NCBI RefSeq assembly: GCF_030813695.1
Contig: NZ_JAUSVA010000002.1
Coordinates: 7,959,501-8,023,500, forward strand
DNA: 64,000 nucleotides
Source: Kitasatospora herbaricolor
Lineage (GTDB): Bacteria > Actinomycetota > Actinomycetes > Streptomycetales > Streptomycetaceae
Direction: 5' to 3'
The position numbers and the translations under genes were made by a program. How positions within the stretch are numbered: the stretch's first letter is position 1; each line of letters begins with the position of its first letter. The notes under the pieces are model-generated. The model saw only the letters and a list, made by a program, of their open reading frames with translations, was not told the origin of the DNA and searched no databases. Positions 47,643-55,856 of the stretch are shown here, one piece after another.

Positions 47643-48035
47643 GTGCACCCCTTCCGCAAGGCCGTCGAGGCCCGTGACGAGGAGGCCCTCGCGGCGCTCC
47701 TGGCCGAGGACGTCGTCTTCACCAGCCCGGTCGTCTTCAAGCCCTACCCGGGCAAGGCGATCACCGCGGCGATCCTCCGGGGCGCGATGCGGGTCTTCGA
47801 GGACTTCGCCTACGTGCGCGAGATCGCCAACCCGGACGGCCGCGACCACGCCCTCGTCTTCACCGCGACCGTGGGCGGCAAGCAGATCCAGGGCTGCGAC
47901 TTCCTGCACATCGACGAGGCCGGGAAGATCGACGAGTTCACCGTGATGGTCCGCCCGCTCTCCGCCGCCCAGGCCCTCGCCGAGGCGATGGGCGCGCAGT
48001 TCGACCGGATCGCCCGGGAGGCGGCGGGGCGGTGA
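47643..48035 (+). CDS. NTF2-fold (SnoaL-like) protein
   Basis: 130 residues, GTG start with GAGAGG 7 bases upstream. The cone-shaped alpha+beta fold is recognisable: HPFRKAVEARDEEALAALLA, EDVVFTSPVVFKPYPGKAIT, FEDFAYVREIANPDGRDHAL, VGGKQIQGCDFLHIDEAGKI-DEFTVMVRPLSA. These proteins act as small-molecule isomerases, hydrolases or binding proteins. No clear catalytic dyad is assigned. Its divergent PadR neighbour is the probable regulator. Confidence 0.85.
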   Translation: MHPFRKAVEARDEEALAALLAEDVVFTSPVVFKPYPGKAITAAILRGAMRVFEDFAYVREIANPDGRDHALVFTATVGGKQIQGCDFLHIDEAGKIDEFTVMVRPLSAAQALAEAMGAQFDRIAREAAGR

Positions 48036-48151
48036 GCGCGGGGCGGTCACCCGTCCTGACGCGGCGCAACGGCCGGGCCGGACCGGAGGCCGCGATCCCC
48101 GTCGCGGGGCCACCAGGACGGCGACGTGGCCGGCCGGGCCGCGTGGATCGC

Positions 48152-48182
48152 TTGACTTGAAGTGCGCTTCACCTTGTTGGCT
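48152..48182 (+). promoter_or_regulatory. MerR-type promoter with 19-bp spacer
   Basis: TTGACT (48152-48157), 19 bases, TTGGCT (48177-48182). The dyad TGAAG-N4-CTTCA (48158-48171) fills the spacer. MerR-family activators act on promoters with overlong 19-20-bp spacers and such central dyads. The -10 box is poor. Confidence 0.5.
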
Positions 48183-48189
48183 GGGAGTG

Positions 48190-48210
48190 TCCCTCCCCCG
48201 TCGGGAGGGA
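48190..48210 (+). other. hairpin at the mRNA 5' end
   Basis: TCCCTCCC and GGGAGGGA (8-bp perfect stem, 5-base loop) lie immediately at the predicted transcription start of the next gene, 30 bases before its ATG. Confidence 0.5.
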
Positions 48211-48239
48211 GCCGCCCGACAGTCGCGAGGAGATCCGTC

Positions 48240-48737
48240 ATGAGCCCGCAGATCGCAGGAGTCACCGTTCCCCAGGAGGACGTGGACGCGGTTGTGGCGC
48301 TGGTCGCCGACGTCGAACACGCCCAGCAGCACGCCCTGCCGGAGGAATTCCTGCGGCACTTCCGGGCGGACGCGATCTGGACGACCGGGCACGGCAGGCT
48401 GCTCACCGGCCTGGACGAGATCGCCGCCTTCACCCGCACGGTGCTGCCGCCCACCGCGGACTCGCCCACCACGGCCGGCTACCGGCCCGTCCACATCCTC
48501 TTCGTCCGTCCGGACATCGCCGCCGTCAAGGTCCGCCAGCGCCCCGTCACCCGCGACGGGGTGTACCTCGACGCGATCTTCCACGGCCACCCGGACCCGG
48601 CCGCCCTCGCCGTCGACCAGCCGGGTGCCCTTCCCGGCACCCCGACCTACTTCCTGGCCAAGGACGACGGCGTCTGGCGCATCGCCGCCGCCCAGAACAC
48701 CGTCGTCCAGGACCCCGGCACCCTGGCGGCCGGCTGA
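48240..48737 (+). CDS. SgcJ/EcaC-type NTF2-fold protein
   Basis: 165 residues. VDAVVALVADVEHAQQHALP-EEFLRHFRADAIWTTGHGRL, GLDEIAAFTRTVLPP, TAGYRPVHILFVRPDIAAVK, YFLAKDDGVWRIAAAQNTVV fit the SgcJ/EcaC family of the NTF2-like superfamily, a small-molecule binding or isomerase fold common in antibiotic clusters and in stand-alone detoxification genes. GAGGAG ends 7 bases before the ATG. The MerR-type promoter ahead suggests induction by a small molecule. An upstream extension to 48162 lies inside that promoter and is rejected. Confidence 0.85.
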   Translation: MSPQIAGVTVPQEDVDAVVALVADVEHAQQHALPEEFLRHFRADAIWTTGHGRLLTGLDEIAAFTRTVLPPTADSPTTAGYRPVHILFVRPDIAAVKVRQRPVTRDGVYLDAIFHGHPDPAALAVDQPGALPGTPTYFLAKDDGVWRIAAAQNTVVQDPGTLAAG

Positions 48738-48825
48738 GACGGCCGCCGGGCCCCGATGCCGGGCCGGCACCTCCGGAGCTCGCCGCCACGCCGCACCACA
48801 GCGGCCCGGGCGTCGACTCCGCGTG

Positions 48826-50163
48826 TCAACCCCGGTCGGCGACCGCCGTGAGGGTCGCCGGCGTCGGGCCGTCGGGGCGGACGGTGATGCTGTACGCGGC
48901 CCCGGCGGGCACCGAGTGGAAGGCCAGGGTGTAGGCGGGCAGCAGGTGTTCGAGCAGCACGGTCGACTCGCGCAGCGCGAACTGCAGCCCCAGGCAGGCC
49001 CGGGGCCCGAGACCGAACGGCAGGTAACCGCCGGGGGCGGTGGGCCGCAGCCCCGCCGTGGTGAACCGCCGGGGGTCGAATCGCTCCGGCTCCGGCCACA
49101 GGGACGGGTCCCGGTGCGTGAGGTACGGGCAGACCAGCAGGTCGGTGCCCGCCTCGATCCGGTAGCCGCCCAGCACGTCGTCCGCGGTGGCGTAGCGCGG
49201 CAGCACCCAGGCCGACGGGTAGAGCCGCAGGGTCTCGCTGACCAGGGCCTGGACTGCCTCGCGGCGCTCCGGCGAGCCGTCGCCACCGGCGGCGAGGGCC
49301 CGCGCGCGGGCCTCCGGATGCCGGTCGAGGAGCAGGTACAGCCAGGTCAGGGTGCCGGCGGTGGTCTCGTGGCCGGCCACCAGCAGGGTCACCAGCTCGT
49401 CGCGGACCAGCCGGTCGGTGTACTCCGGCCGCTCGCCGGCCGCCGCCAGCAGGACGTGCAGCAGGCCAGGACCGTCCGGGCCGGCCGAGCCGTCCCGGGC
49501 CGCCTCGATCGCCCGGGCGGCGACGGCGTCGATCCTGGCCAGGTCGGCGGCGACGGCCCCTTGCGCGCCGGGCGGGCCGGCCGGCAGCGTCGGCAGGGCC
49601 GCCACCACCGCGCCGACGGCGGCCAGTTCGCTCTCGGTCCCGGCGTCGAGCGGGTGCCCGGTGAGGGAGCGCCAGATGGTGTCCAGGGCGAAGCTGCGCA
49701 TCTGCGCGCCGATGTCCACCGGCTGCCCGGAGCGGGCGTGGCCGGCCCAGCGCTCGGCGGTCCGCCGGGCGGCCGCCTCGATCCGCTGCTCGTAGCGGCG
49801 CATCCCGGTCCCGGTGAACTGGGCCTGCAACAGCCGCCGTTGCTGCTTCCAGGCCTCGCCGGTGGCGGCCAGGACGCCGTCGCCGATCAGCAGCCGGGCC
49901 CGATGGGAGCGTTTCACGTACTGCTCCGGCCGCTGTGCCAGCACCCGCAGGGCGGCCGCCGGGTCGGTGACCAGCACGGTCGGGGCCGGCCCCAGCCGGA
50001 CGGCGGCGACGCCGCCGAGCCGCTCGCGCACCCGGGCCAGCAGGTCGACCAGGTCGGCGCCCTCGGAGCGCCACCGCTCCACCAGGGCCGGGTCCACCTC
50101 GGGTACCGGCGGCGCCCCGGAGTCGTTCGGGGGGACGGGTACGGGACTCGCTTGGGTGGCCAC
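48826..50163 (-). CDS. cytochrome P450 monooxygenase
   Basis: 445 residues from GTG (VATQASPVPVPPND) with AGGAGA 6 bases upstream. Landmarks are WKQQRRLLQAQFTGTGMRRY (C helix), VTLLVAGHETTAGTLTWLYL (I-helix oxygen groove AGHET), LVSETLRLYPSAWVLPRY (ExxR), RFDPRRFT and the haem loop PFGLGPRACLGLQFAL with the axial Cys. The long I-helix and LYPSAW region resemble CYP102-like or CYP51-side clades more than small-molecule CYP105s, so fatty-acid or terpenoid-type substrates are possible (weak inference). Needs ferredoxin/reductase partners, not present here. Divergent from the FHA-monooxygenase. Confidence 0.93.
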   Translation of the reverse strand: MATQASPVPVPPNDSGAPPVPEVDPALVERWRSEGADLVDLLARVRERLGGVAAVRLGPAPTVLVTDPAAALRVLAQRPEQYVKRSHRARLLIGDGVLAATGEAWKQQRRLLQAQFTGTGMRRYEQRIEAAARRTAERWAGHARSGQPVDIGAQMRSFALDTIWRSLTGHPLDAGTESELAAVGAVVAALPTLPAGPPGAQGAVAADLARIDAVAARAIEAARDGSAGPDGPGLLHVLLAAAGERPEYTDRLVRDELVTLLVAGHETTAGTLTWLYLLLDRHPEARARALAAGGDGSPERREAVQALVSETLRLYPSAWVLPRYATADDVLGGYRIEAGTDLLVCPYLTHRDPSLWPEPERFDPRRFTTAGLRPTAPGGYLPFGLGPRACLGLQFALRESTVLLEHLLPAYTLAFHSVPAGAAYSITVRPDGPTPATLTAVADRG

Positions 50164-50211
50164 CGGTCTTCTCCTGTTCGGCTGCTGGGGAAAGTCCCTG
50201 ACGGAGCGTCG

Positions 50212-50224
50212 ACAGTCGGACTGT
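50212..50224. promoter_or_regulatory. palindrome in the P450 promoter
   Basis: ACAGTC-G-GACTGT, perfect 6-1-6 dyad 49 bases upstream of the P450 start. The minus-strand reading includes TACAGT, a good -10 box, so a bound protein would occlude it. Confidence 0.4.
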
Positions 50225-50397
50225 ACGCGAACCGGCCCGCCCGGTGACAGCCCGCCCGGCCGCCGGCGCGGGACCTGACGGCCCGTGGCCGTGGACGGTC
50301 CGCCCGGGTCACGCCCGGCCCGGTCCCGCGTCGCCCGGCCGTCCCCGCCGTACCCCGATGCCCTGGCGCCCCACCCGAAGCAGTGATCGCGGCCGGC

Positions 50398-50426
50398 TTG
50401 CAACCATCGTGCAACTGGTCTGCAAC
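50398..50426. promoter_or_regulatory. three heptamer direct repeats at 11-bp period (SARP-type operator)
   Basis: TTGCAAC (50398-50404), GTGCAAC (50409-50415), CTGCAAC (50420-50426): invariant TGCAAC at an exact 11-base period. Streptomyces SARP regulators bind heptameric direct repeats with this spacing, 8 bases upstream of the -10. A SARP gene lies at 52655. Confidence 0.6.
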
Positions 50427-50701
50427 TTCCCGCGTCATGACCTTGCGCGCGGCCGCCCACTGCCACAACCCTTGGACCGGACGCCGAACCGGCGCCCGGC
50501 GTCCCTCACGCCGAACCGCTTCCCCCGCAGGCGCATTCACCAGCGGCCCCGCGCCCGGACGGCCAGCCGGCCGACCGCGCGAGCCACCGAAGACCGTCCA
50601 CCACAACGATGTCGGCGAGATGCGTCCGGCGGCCCCGGGCGGGCCGCCGGCCCAGGCCCGGACACGGCCGAGCACCCACAGATTCAAGGAGCGGAGTGAC
50701 G

Positions 50702-52582
50702 ATGCCAGCTGCGATCATCGGGCGCGAGGGGCCCCTGGCCGGACGGCGGTTCCCGATCGGCAGCAAACCGGTCACCTTCGGCCGCAGCGGCGACAGCGGC
50801 GTGGTGATCGCCAGCGGGAGCGCCTCGCGGCTGCACGCGGAGGTGGTCCGCGACGGTGACCGCTACGTCCTGCACGACCGCGGGAGCCGCAACGGGACGC
50901 TGGTGAACGGCGCTCCGGTGACCTCACGGGTGCTCGAGCCCGGTGACCTGATCACGATCGGCGGGGAGGTCTTCGCCTTCGAGGTCACCGACCCGATGGA
51001 GACCATCACCGAGGTCTTCCACCTGCCGCCCGCCGTGGTGGAGCCCGTCCTGCACGTCACCGTCTCGGGCGGCGGGCCGGTGGGCCTGGCCTTCGCCCTG
51101 CTGCTGGAGCACCACCTGGGGCGGCGGGTGGCCGTCACCGTCCACGACGGGCGCTGGGTGCAGGACGGCGCACGCGTGGTCTGGAAGAACGAGGCGCAGG
51201 GCAACGTCCGGCGCCAGCAGGTGGTGACCGTCCAGAGCCGGCAGTTCCTGAACCTTCCGGAGGAGGTCCAGGAGCGGCTGTTCACCGCGGAGGCGTTCTC
51301 CGAGATGTGGCCGGCCGGGCCGGACTCCATCCGCGGCTTCGGCCCGCGGAACATCCGGATCGCCCATGTCGAGGACGTCCTGCTGGAGATGGCGAACGAG
51401 AAGGCGGACCGGATCCGGCTGGTGCCGGCCAACTTCGACCCGGTCGAGCAGCGCGAGGAGGTCGCCAAGGGCCACGTGCTGGCGATCTGCGAGGGCGGCC
51501 GCTCCAGGACCAGGGAGTTCTTCACCGACAAGTTCGGCACCCCCGACACCTCGATCTACTCGCTGGAGGGGCAGCACGTCCAGGACGTGGTGCTCGGCCT
51601 GCGGGTGAAGTCCGACCTGCCCGATCCGACGGCCGTCCTGCTGACCGTCGCCCAGAACCGGTTCCTGCTCAACTCGCTGCGCGGCGAGGGCTTCCTGAAC
51701 ATGCGGCTGACCGACGCCGAGGCCCGCGAGGTGATCGGCGTCGACCCCGTCCGGCAGGTCTTCGAGCAGTGCGTGGCCTCCCGGCCCTGCCTGATGGGCC
51801 GGGACGAGGAGGGCGACTTCCGCTGTTCGACCCACGGCACGCTGTTCCTGCCCGCGCTGGTCAAGGGCTCCGCCCTGTGGAAGAGGGTCCTGGAGGGGCT
51901 GGCGCTGTTCGGCGTCACCGAGGACAACCTCAGCGCCGTCACCGGGTTCCGCCTGGACATGGTGCAGCGGCCGCGGTTCACCGCCCACCTCTACTCCGCC
52001 ACCGCCAACACCCCCGGGACGTACGGGTTCCTGCTCGGTGACGCGGCCAACGCGATCCACTTCTGGCCGGGCCGCGGCCTCAACAGCGGCCTGGCCTCGG
52101 CGATCTCGCTCGCCCGCTCGCTGAACAACGCCTGGCGTGGCCGGTCCTTCCGGGACGCCGACTTCGTCCGGCACGAGGCGGCGATGTCGATGCTCCAGTA
52201 CCGGCACAAGAGCCGCGCCTGGAACGCCATGGTGACCACCGACCAGCACGGCGTGGCCTGCGCCATCAAGGACCGGATCGCCCGGAGCATCGAGGAGGGT
52301 CTGCCGGAGGGCGAGGACGGATCGGCGGACCGCGAGGCGCTGCTGGGTCAACTGCGGCAGATCAGGGACCGCCTGGCGCCGCGGATCGCGGGCATGCCCG
52401 ACGACGCGACGCTGCGCGAGCACCTGGGGCAGCTGAAGGGCGAGACCGTCCGCACCCTGCTCGCGAGCGGGGCCTGGGACACCCTGACGGTCGGCGGCGA
52501 GGAGGTCGACATCGACATCTTCTACCGGGAGAGCCCGCCGCCGGCCGGGGCGAAGGCGCTGGCACCCGTCCGGCGGCCCTGA
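50702..52582 (+). CDS. FHA domain-FAD monooxygenase fusion
   Basis: 626 residues. Residues 1-98 form a forkhead-associated domain: VTFGRSGDSGVVIASGSASRLHAEV (Arg28; Ser42-x2-His45) and SRNGTLVNG, the phosphothreonine-binding signature. From ~115 an FAD-dependent aromatic/aliphatic hydroxylase-like domain follows: HVTVSGGGPVGLAFALLLEH (dinucleotide motif) and YGFLLGDAANAIHFWPGRGL-NSGLASAIS (second FAD motif, Asp447). The ~100 C-terminal residues are helical. The middle shows SRTREFFTDKFG and RPCLMGRDEEGDFRCSTHGT without known metal motifs. ATG at 50702 lies 10 bases after AAGGAG; GTG at 50696 is also possible. The fusion suggests a hydroxylase docked to, or gated by, a Ser/Thr-kinase substrate. 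Confidence 0.88.
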   Translation: MPAAIIGREGPLAGRRFPIGSKPVTFGRSGDSGVVIASGSASRLHAEVVRDGDRYVLHDRGSRNGTLVNGAPVTSRVLEPGDLITIGGEVFAFEVTDPMETITEVFHLPPAVVEPVLHVTVSGGGPVGLAFALLLEHHLGRRVAVTVHDGRWVQDGARVVWKNEAQGNVRRQQVVTVQSRQFLNLPEEVQERLFTAEAFSEMWPAGPDSIRGFGPRNIRIAHVEDVLLEMANEKADRIRLVPANFDPVEQREEVAKGHVLAICEGGRSRTREFFTDKFGTPDTSIYSLEGQHVQDVVLGLRVKSDLPDPTAVLLTVAQNRFLLNSLRGEGFLNMRLTDAEAREVIGVDPVRQVFEQCVASRPCLMGRDEEGDFRCSTHGTLFLPALVKGSALWKRVLEGLALFGVTEDNLSAVTGFRLDMVQRPRFTAHLYSATANTPGTYGFLLGDAANAIHFWPGRGLNSGLASAISLARSLNNAWRGRSFRDADFVRHEAAMSMLQYRHKSRAWNAMVTTDQHGVACAIKDRIARSIEEGLPEGEDGSADREALLGQLRQIRDRLAPRIAGMPDDATLREHLGQLKGETVRTLLASGAWDTLTVGGEEVDIDIFYRESPPPAGAKALAPVRRP

Positions 52583-52654
52583 CCCTGCCCCACCTGGTCC
52601 CGCCGAGCCCCGCCCGGCATCGCCCTGCCCGGTCTCGCTCTGCCCGGCCCCGGC

Positions 52655-54730
52655 TCACCCGGTCGGGGACGGGCGGACGGCCGGGGGAGCGGCCGGCGGG
52701 GCCGGCGGCGCGAGCGACGGGCGGACGCCCTCCGGGAGCGCCGCGCGGCGCTCCCGCGCGGCCCGGTAGTGGTCGAACAGCCGGACGGCGGCGGACCGCC
52801 CGACCGTGTCGCCCTGTTCGGCCAGCAGCTCCGCGCCGAAGCCGCGGACCAGCCCGGACTGCGCGTGGCGGCCGGGGGAGACCTCGGTGAGCAGGTGGTG
52901 GTCCGCCAGCGCGGCCAGCGCCCGGCGCGCCCGCGGCCGGTCGCAGTCGAGCAGCGCGGCCGCCGAGCCGGTGTCCACCGGGCGGTCCGGATGCACCGTC
53001 AGCAGGGCCAGCAGGTGGGCGGCGTCCCAGGGCAGGTGCCGGTAGGTCATGATCAGCCGGCTGCGCAGTCCCGCCGGGCCGGGGGTGTCCAGCGTCTGCA
53101 GCCGGGTCCGTTCGTCCGCCAGCGCGTCCGTCAGGGTGGCGGTGCTCCAGGTCGGGCGGGCGCAGAGCCGGGCGGCGGCGGTCCGCAGGGCGAGCGGCAG
53201 CCCGTCGCAGAGCGCGGCGAGTCGGCGGACGTCGTCCGCGCCGGGACTCTTGCCGGTGGCGGCGCCCCCGGCCGCCCGGGGGTCCGTACCGGGCTCCACC
53301 GGGCCGGGCGGCAGCAGCCGGTCGAGCAGTACGGCTGCCTCGGCCTCCGGCAGCGGCCCCAGCTGCAGCAGGGCCGCGCCCTGGGTGACCGTCACCTCCT
53401 CCAGAGTGGCGCGGGCGGTGATGACGGTGACGCAGTGCGGCCCGGCCGGCAGCAGTCCGGCGACCTGTGCCGCGTCCCTGGCGTCGTCCAGCACGACCAG
53501 CAGCCGACGCCGCCCGGCCTCCCGCCGGTACAGCGCGCCCAGGGCCGTCGGTTCGTCAGGGAGCCCCGCCGCGGGGACGCCCAGTGCGCGGAGCAGCGCG
53601 CCCAGCACCTCCGTGGGTGCGGCGGGACCGGCCGGGTCGAAGCCGCGCAGCGGGACGAAGAGCCGCCCGTCCGGGAATCCCGGGGCCTGCCGGGCCCAGC
53701 TCACCGCGGTGGCGGTCTTGCCCACCCCGGCGGGGCCGGTGACGACGGCGATCCCGCCCCCGGCCGGCGCGGGCCCGCGCAGGCGGTCCAGCCACCGGTG
53801 CTCCTCGGCCCGGCCGACCAGGTCGTCCGGCAGCCGGGGCAGCGCCAGGCCGGCGGCCGCGGCGCAGGGCCGCCCGGGTGCTGCCGGCCGTTCGCGGGCG
53901 GCCGGTTCACGCACGGGGTCCGGTTCACGCACGGGGTCCGGTCCGGGGACCGGCCCGACGTCCCGCCGGGCGGGCAGCGGCGGGCCGGTGCCCGCCGTGC
54001 CGAGGACGGCCCGCAGCGCGTCCTGCAGCGCCGGACCCGGCGCGATGCCCAGCTCCTCGTCCAGCCGGCCGCGGGTGTGGTGGTAGGCGGCCAGGGCGTC
54101 GGGGGCCCGGCCGTCCTGCAGCAGGCAGCGCATCAGCAGGGCGACGGCCGGCTCGCGCAGTCCGTCCGTCCGGACGTAGCTCTCCAACTCCGGTACGGCC
54201 GCGGCGCCGAGTCCCAGGCGCAGCTGCCGCTCCGCCCAGGCGGCCAGCACCCGGGCCCGTGCCTCGCCGAGCCGCTCCGCCAGGTCCCGGCGGAGCGGCG
54301 TGTCGGCGAGGTCGGCCAGCGGCGGGCCGTACCAGAGGTCCAGGGCCTGCTTCAGCAGCGGCGCCGCCGCGCGGTCGTCACCCCGGGCCGCCTCGGCGCG
54401 GGCGGCCAGCGCCTCGAACCGGCAGAGGTCGATCTGCTCCGCGTCGCCGATGAGGAGGTAACCCGGCGCCCGGGTACGGAGTTCGAAGGCGGTGCCGTCC
54501 AGGGCCTTGCGCAGGGCCGCGACATGACCCTGCAGCGCGGCCCTGGCCCGGGCCGGCGGCTCGTCGCCCCAGAGCAGGTCGAAGAACCGGTCCAGCGGGA
54601 CGACCCGGTCGAACTCGACGGCCAGCAGCGCCAGTACGGACCGCTGTTTCGGCCCGGCCACGGTGGCGGGCACGCCCGCCGCGGTCCGCAGTTCGATCGG
54701 CCCCAACAGTCGTATGCCCACGCGATCCAC
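52655..54730 (-). CDS. SARP-family (AfsR-like) activator with NB-ARC domain
   Basis: 691 residues. An OmpR-type winged helix (GIRLLGPIELRTAAGVPATV, FFDLLWGDEPPARARAALQG-HVAALRKAL) is followed by a BTAD domain (FEALAARAEAARGDDRAAAP, AYHHTRGRLDEELGIAPGPA). A Pro/Arg linker contains a tandem DPVREP repeat, then an NB-ARC-like ATPase: VVTGPAGVGKTATAVSWARQ (P-loop at 332-339), LLVVLDDARDAAQVAGLLPA (Walker B), LCDGLPLALRTAAARLCARP. The protein ends after the winged-helix part, lacking the TPR C-terminus of full AfsR. It is convergent with the FHA-monooxygenase and is the obvious candidate to bind the 11-bp repeats at 50398. Confidence 0.9.
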   Translation of the reverse strand: MDRVGIRLLGPIELRTAAGVPATVAGPKQRSVLALLAVEFDRVVPLDRFFDLLWGDEPPARARAALQGHVAALRKALDGTAFELRTRAPGYLLIGDAEQIDLCRFEALAARAEAARGDDRAAAPLLKQALDLWYGPPLADLADTPLRRDLAERLGEARARVLAAWAERQLRLGLGAAAVPELESYVRTDGLREPAVALLMRCLLQDGRAPDALAAYHHTRGRLDEELGIAPGPALQDALRAVLGTAGTGPPLPARRDVGPVPGPDPVREPDPVREPAARERPAAPGRPCAAAAGLALPRLPDDLVGRAEEHRWLDRLRGPAPAGGGIAVVTGPAGVGKTATAVSWARQAPGFPDGRLFVPLRGFDPAGPAAPTEVLGALLRALGVPAAGLPDEPTALGALYRREAGRRRLLVVLDDARDAAQVAGLLPAGPHCVTVITARATLEEVTVTQGAALLQLGPLPEAEAAVLLDRLLPPGPVEPGTDPRAAGGAATGKSPGADDVRRLAALCDGLPLALRTAAARLCARPTWSTATLTDALADERTRLQTLDTPGPAGLRSRLIMTYRHLPWDAAHLLALLTVHPDRPVDTGSAAALLDCDRPRARRALAALADHHLLTEVSPGRHAQSGLVRGFGAELLAEQGDTVGRSAAVRLFDHYRAARERRAALPEGVRPSLAPPAPPAAPPAVRPSPTG
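53903..53938. repeat. 18-bp tandem duplication in the SARP linker
   Basis: Two identical 18-base units (53903-53920, 53921-53938) encode DPVREPDPVREP in the linker between BTAD and NB-ARC domains; in frame. Confidence 0.85.
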
Positions 54731-54861
54731 CCTACTGGCCGTCGCACCGGATTCCGGTCACGGCTGATCGCAGGGCGGTCGCGGGGCCGCCGGGAGGCCG
54801 CCGAGGGGACCCCCGGCGCGCCGAGGCGAACGGCCGGGCGGGGAGGCAGGCCGAAGGGGCG

Positions 54862-55593
54862 TCAGCCCAGGTGCCGGGCGAAGAACCGCAGCGAGTCCGC
54901 GGGCTCGTCCGGCGGCAGCTCCCCGTGCCCGCCCGGGTTGGCGTGCAGCGTCTTCTCGGCCGATCCGAAGGCGTCGAACAGCGCCAGGCCCTGGGCCCGC
55001 GGCACCCGCTCGTCGTCCCACTGCAGCAGGAACCGCACCGGGACGGTGACCCGCGCGGCGGCACCGGCCGACGAGAGCGCCCCGCCCAGGCCCAGCACGG
55101 CGGCGCGGACCCGGGGTTCGGCGGCCACGAAGGGCACGCCGAGCCCGCAGCCCAGGGACACCCCCCAGTAGCCCACCGGCCCGGCGCCGACGTGGTCGAG
55201 GCCCTGGACGCCGTCCAGCACCGCCTGCCACTCCGGGACGGTCCGGCGCGACACCAGAGCCTGGAAGCCCGCGATCAGCGGGGCCGGGTCGGCGCCGGCC
55301 GCGATCCGGGCCTGGTTGGCGGTGGCGATCCGGTCGAACTCCTCGTCCGTCGGCCGGTCGCCGTGGCCGGGCACGTCGACCGCCGCCACGGCGAAACCGC
55401 CCTCGGTGACGAACCGGTGGGCCCGGGGGAGGATGTCGGGGGACTTCTTGTGCCGGCCGCCGCCGTGCCCCAGCAGGATCAGGGGACGGGTGGCGGGCGG
55501 GCGGTCCGGCGTCCACAGCACACCGGGGACACCGCCCAGGGTGAAGGTCTGCTCGACGACGCCGTCGGAGGACGTGCGGGAGGTGAAGCGCAT
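54862..55593 (-). CDS. alpha/beta hydrolase (dienelactone-hydrolase-like)
   Basis: 243 residues. RPLILLGHGGGRHKKSPDIL supplies the oxyanion loop (HGGG-type), GYWGVSLGCGLGVPF contains the GxSxG nucleophile elbow (Ser in GVSLG), FLLQWDDERVPRAQ the acidic residue, and NPGGHGELPPDE the catalytic His. Typical of small soluble esterases/lipases. It follows the MFS gene on the same strand by 263 bases, so it may hydrolyse an imported ester (inference). Confidence 0.88.
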   Translation of the reverse strand: MRFTSRTSSDGVVEQTFTLGGVPGVLWTPDRPPATRPLILLGHGGGRHKKSPDILPRAHRFVTEGGFAVAAVDVPGHGDRPTDEEFDRIATANQARIAAGADPAPLIAGFQALVSRRTVPEWQAVLDGVQGLDHVGAGPVGYWGVSLGCGLGVPFVAAEPRVRAAVLGLGGALSSAGAAARVTVPVRFLLQWDDERVPRAQGLALFDAFGSAEKTLHANPGGHGELPPDEPADSLRFFARHLG

Positions 55594-55856
55594 GGTGGAG
55601 CGGCCTTTCGGGATGCCTCTGCGGGCGCTCCCTAGACCTCGTGAGCGAGGGAGCCCCGACCTGTCACTGCGTCGATCGGTCTCACCCCCTCGGTTCGCGG
55701 CTGTTCACGGCGAGGGCGAAGGTACCACGAAGGGCCGTCAGCCGCGACGCGTCACGGGGACGGAGGCTGGTACCACGTCAGGTCCGCGACGGACGGACCG
55801 TCCGCAGGGGGCCGGTGCGGCCGGGGCCGACGTCCGCCGGCCGCACCGGCGACGGC

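Larger units (their letters stand above)
50164..50701. other. 538-base divergent regulatory region (P450 / FHA-monooxygenase)
   Basis: Contains a palindrome near the P450 start, a triple 11-bp repeat in the middle, and an AAGGAG site at its right end. The frames crossing it are Arg/Pro-rich shadows. Unusually long for this compact window. Confidence 0.5.

Noticed and set aside
50164..50697. Small genes inside the P450/FHA-monooxygenase divergent region
   Set aside because: All frames are Arg/Pro-rich, without ribosome binding sites or recognisable domains.
52583..52654. Terminator between the convergent FHA-monooxygenase and SARP genes
   Set aside because: Only repeated CCTGCCC-like words; no convincing inverted repeat could be drawn.
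55627..55654. GCTCCCT...AGGGAGC as operator of the hydrolase gene
   Set aside because: 7-bp arms with a 14-base loop are expected by chance in GC-rich DNA; no second copy nearby.
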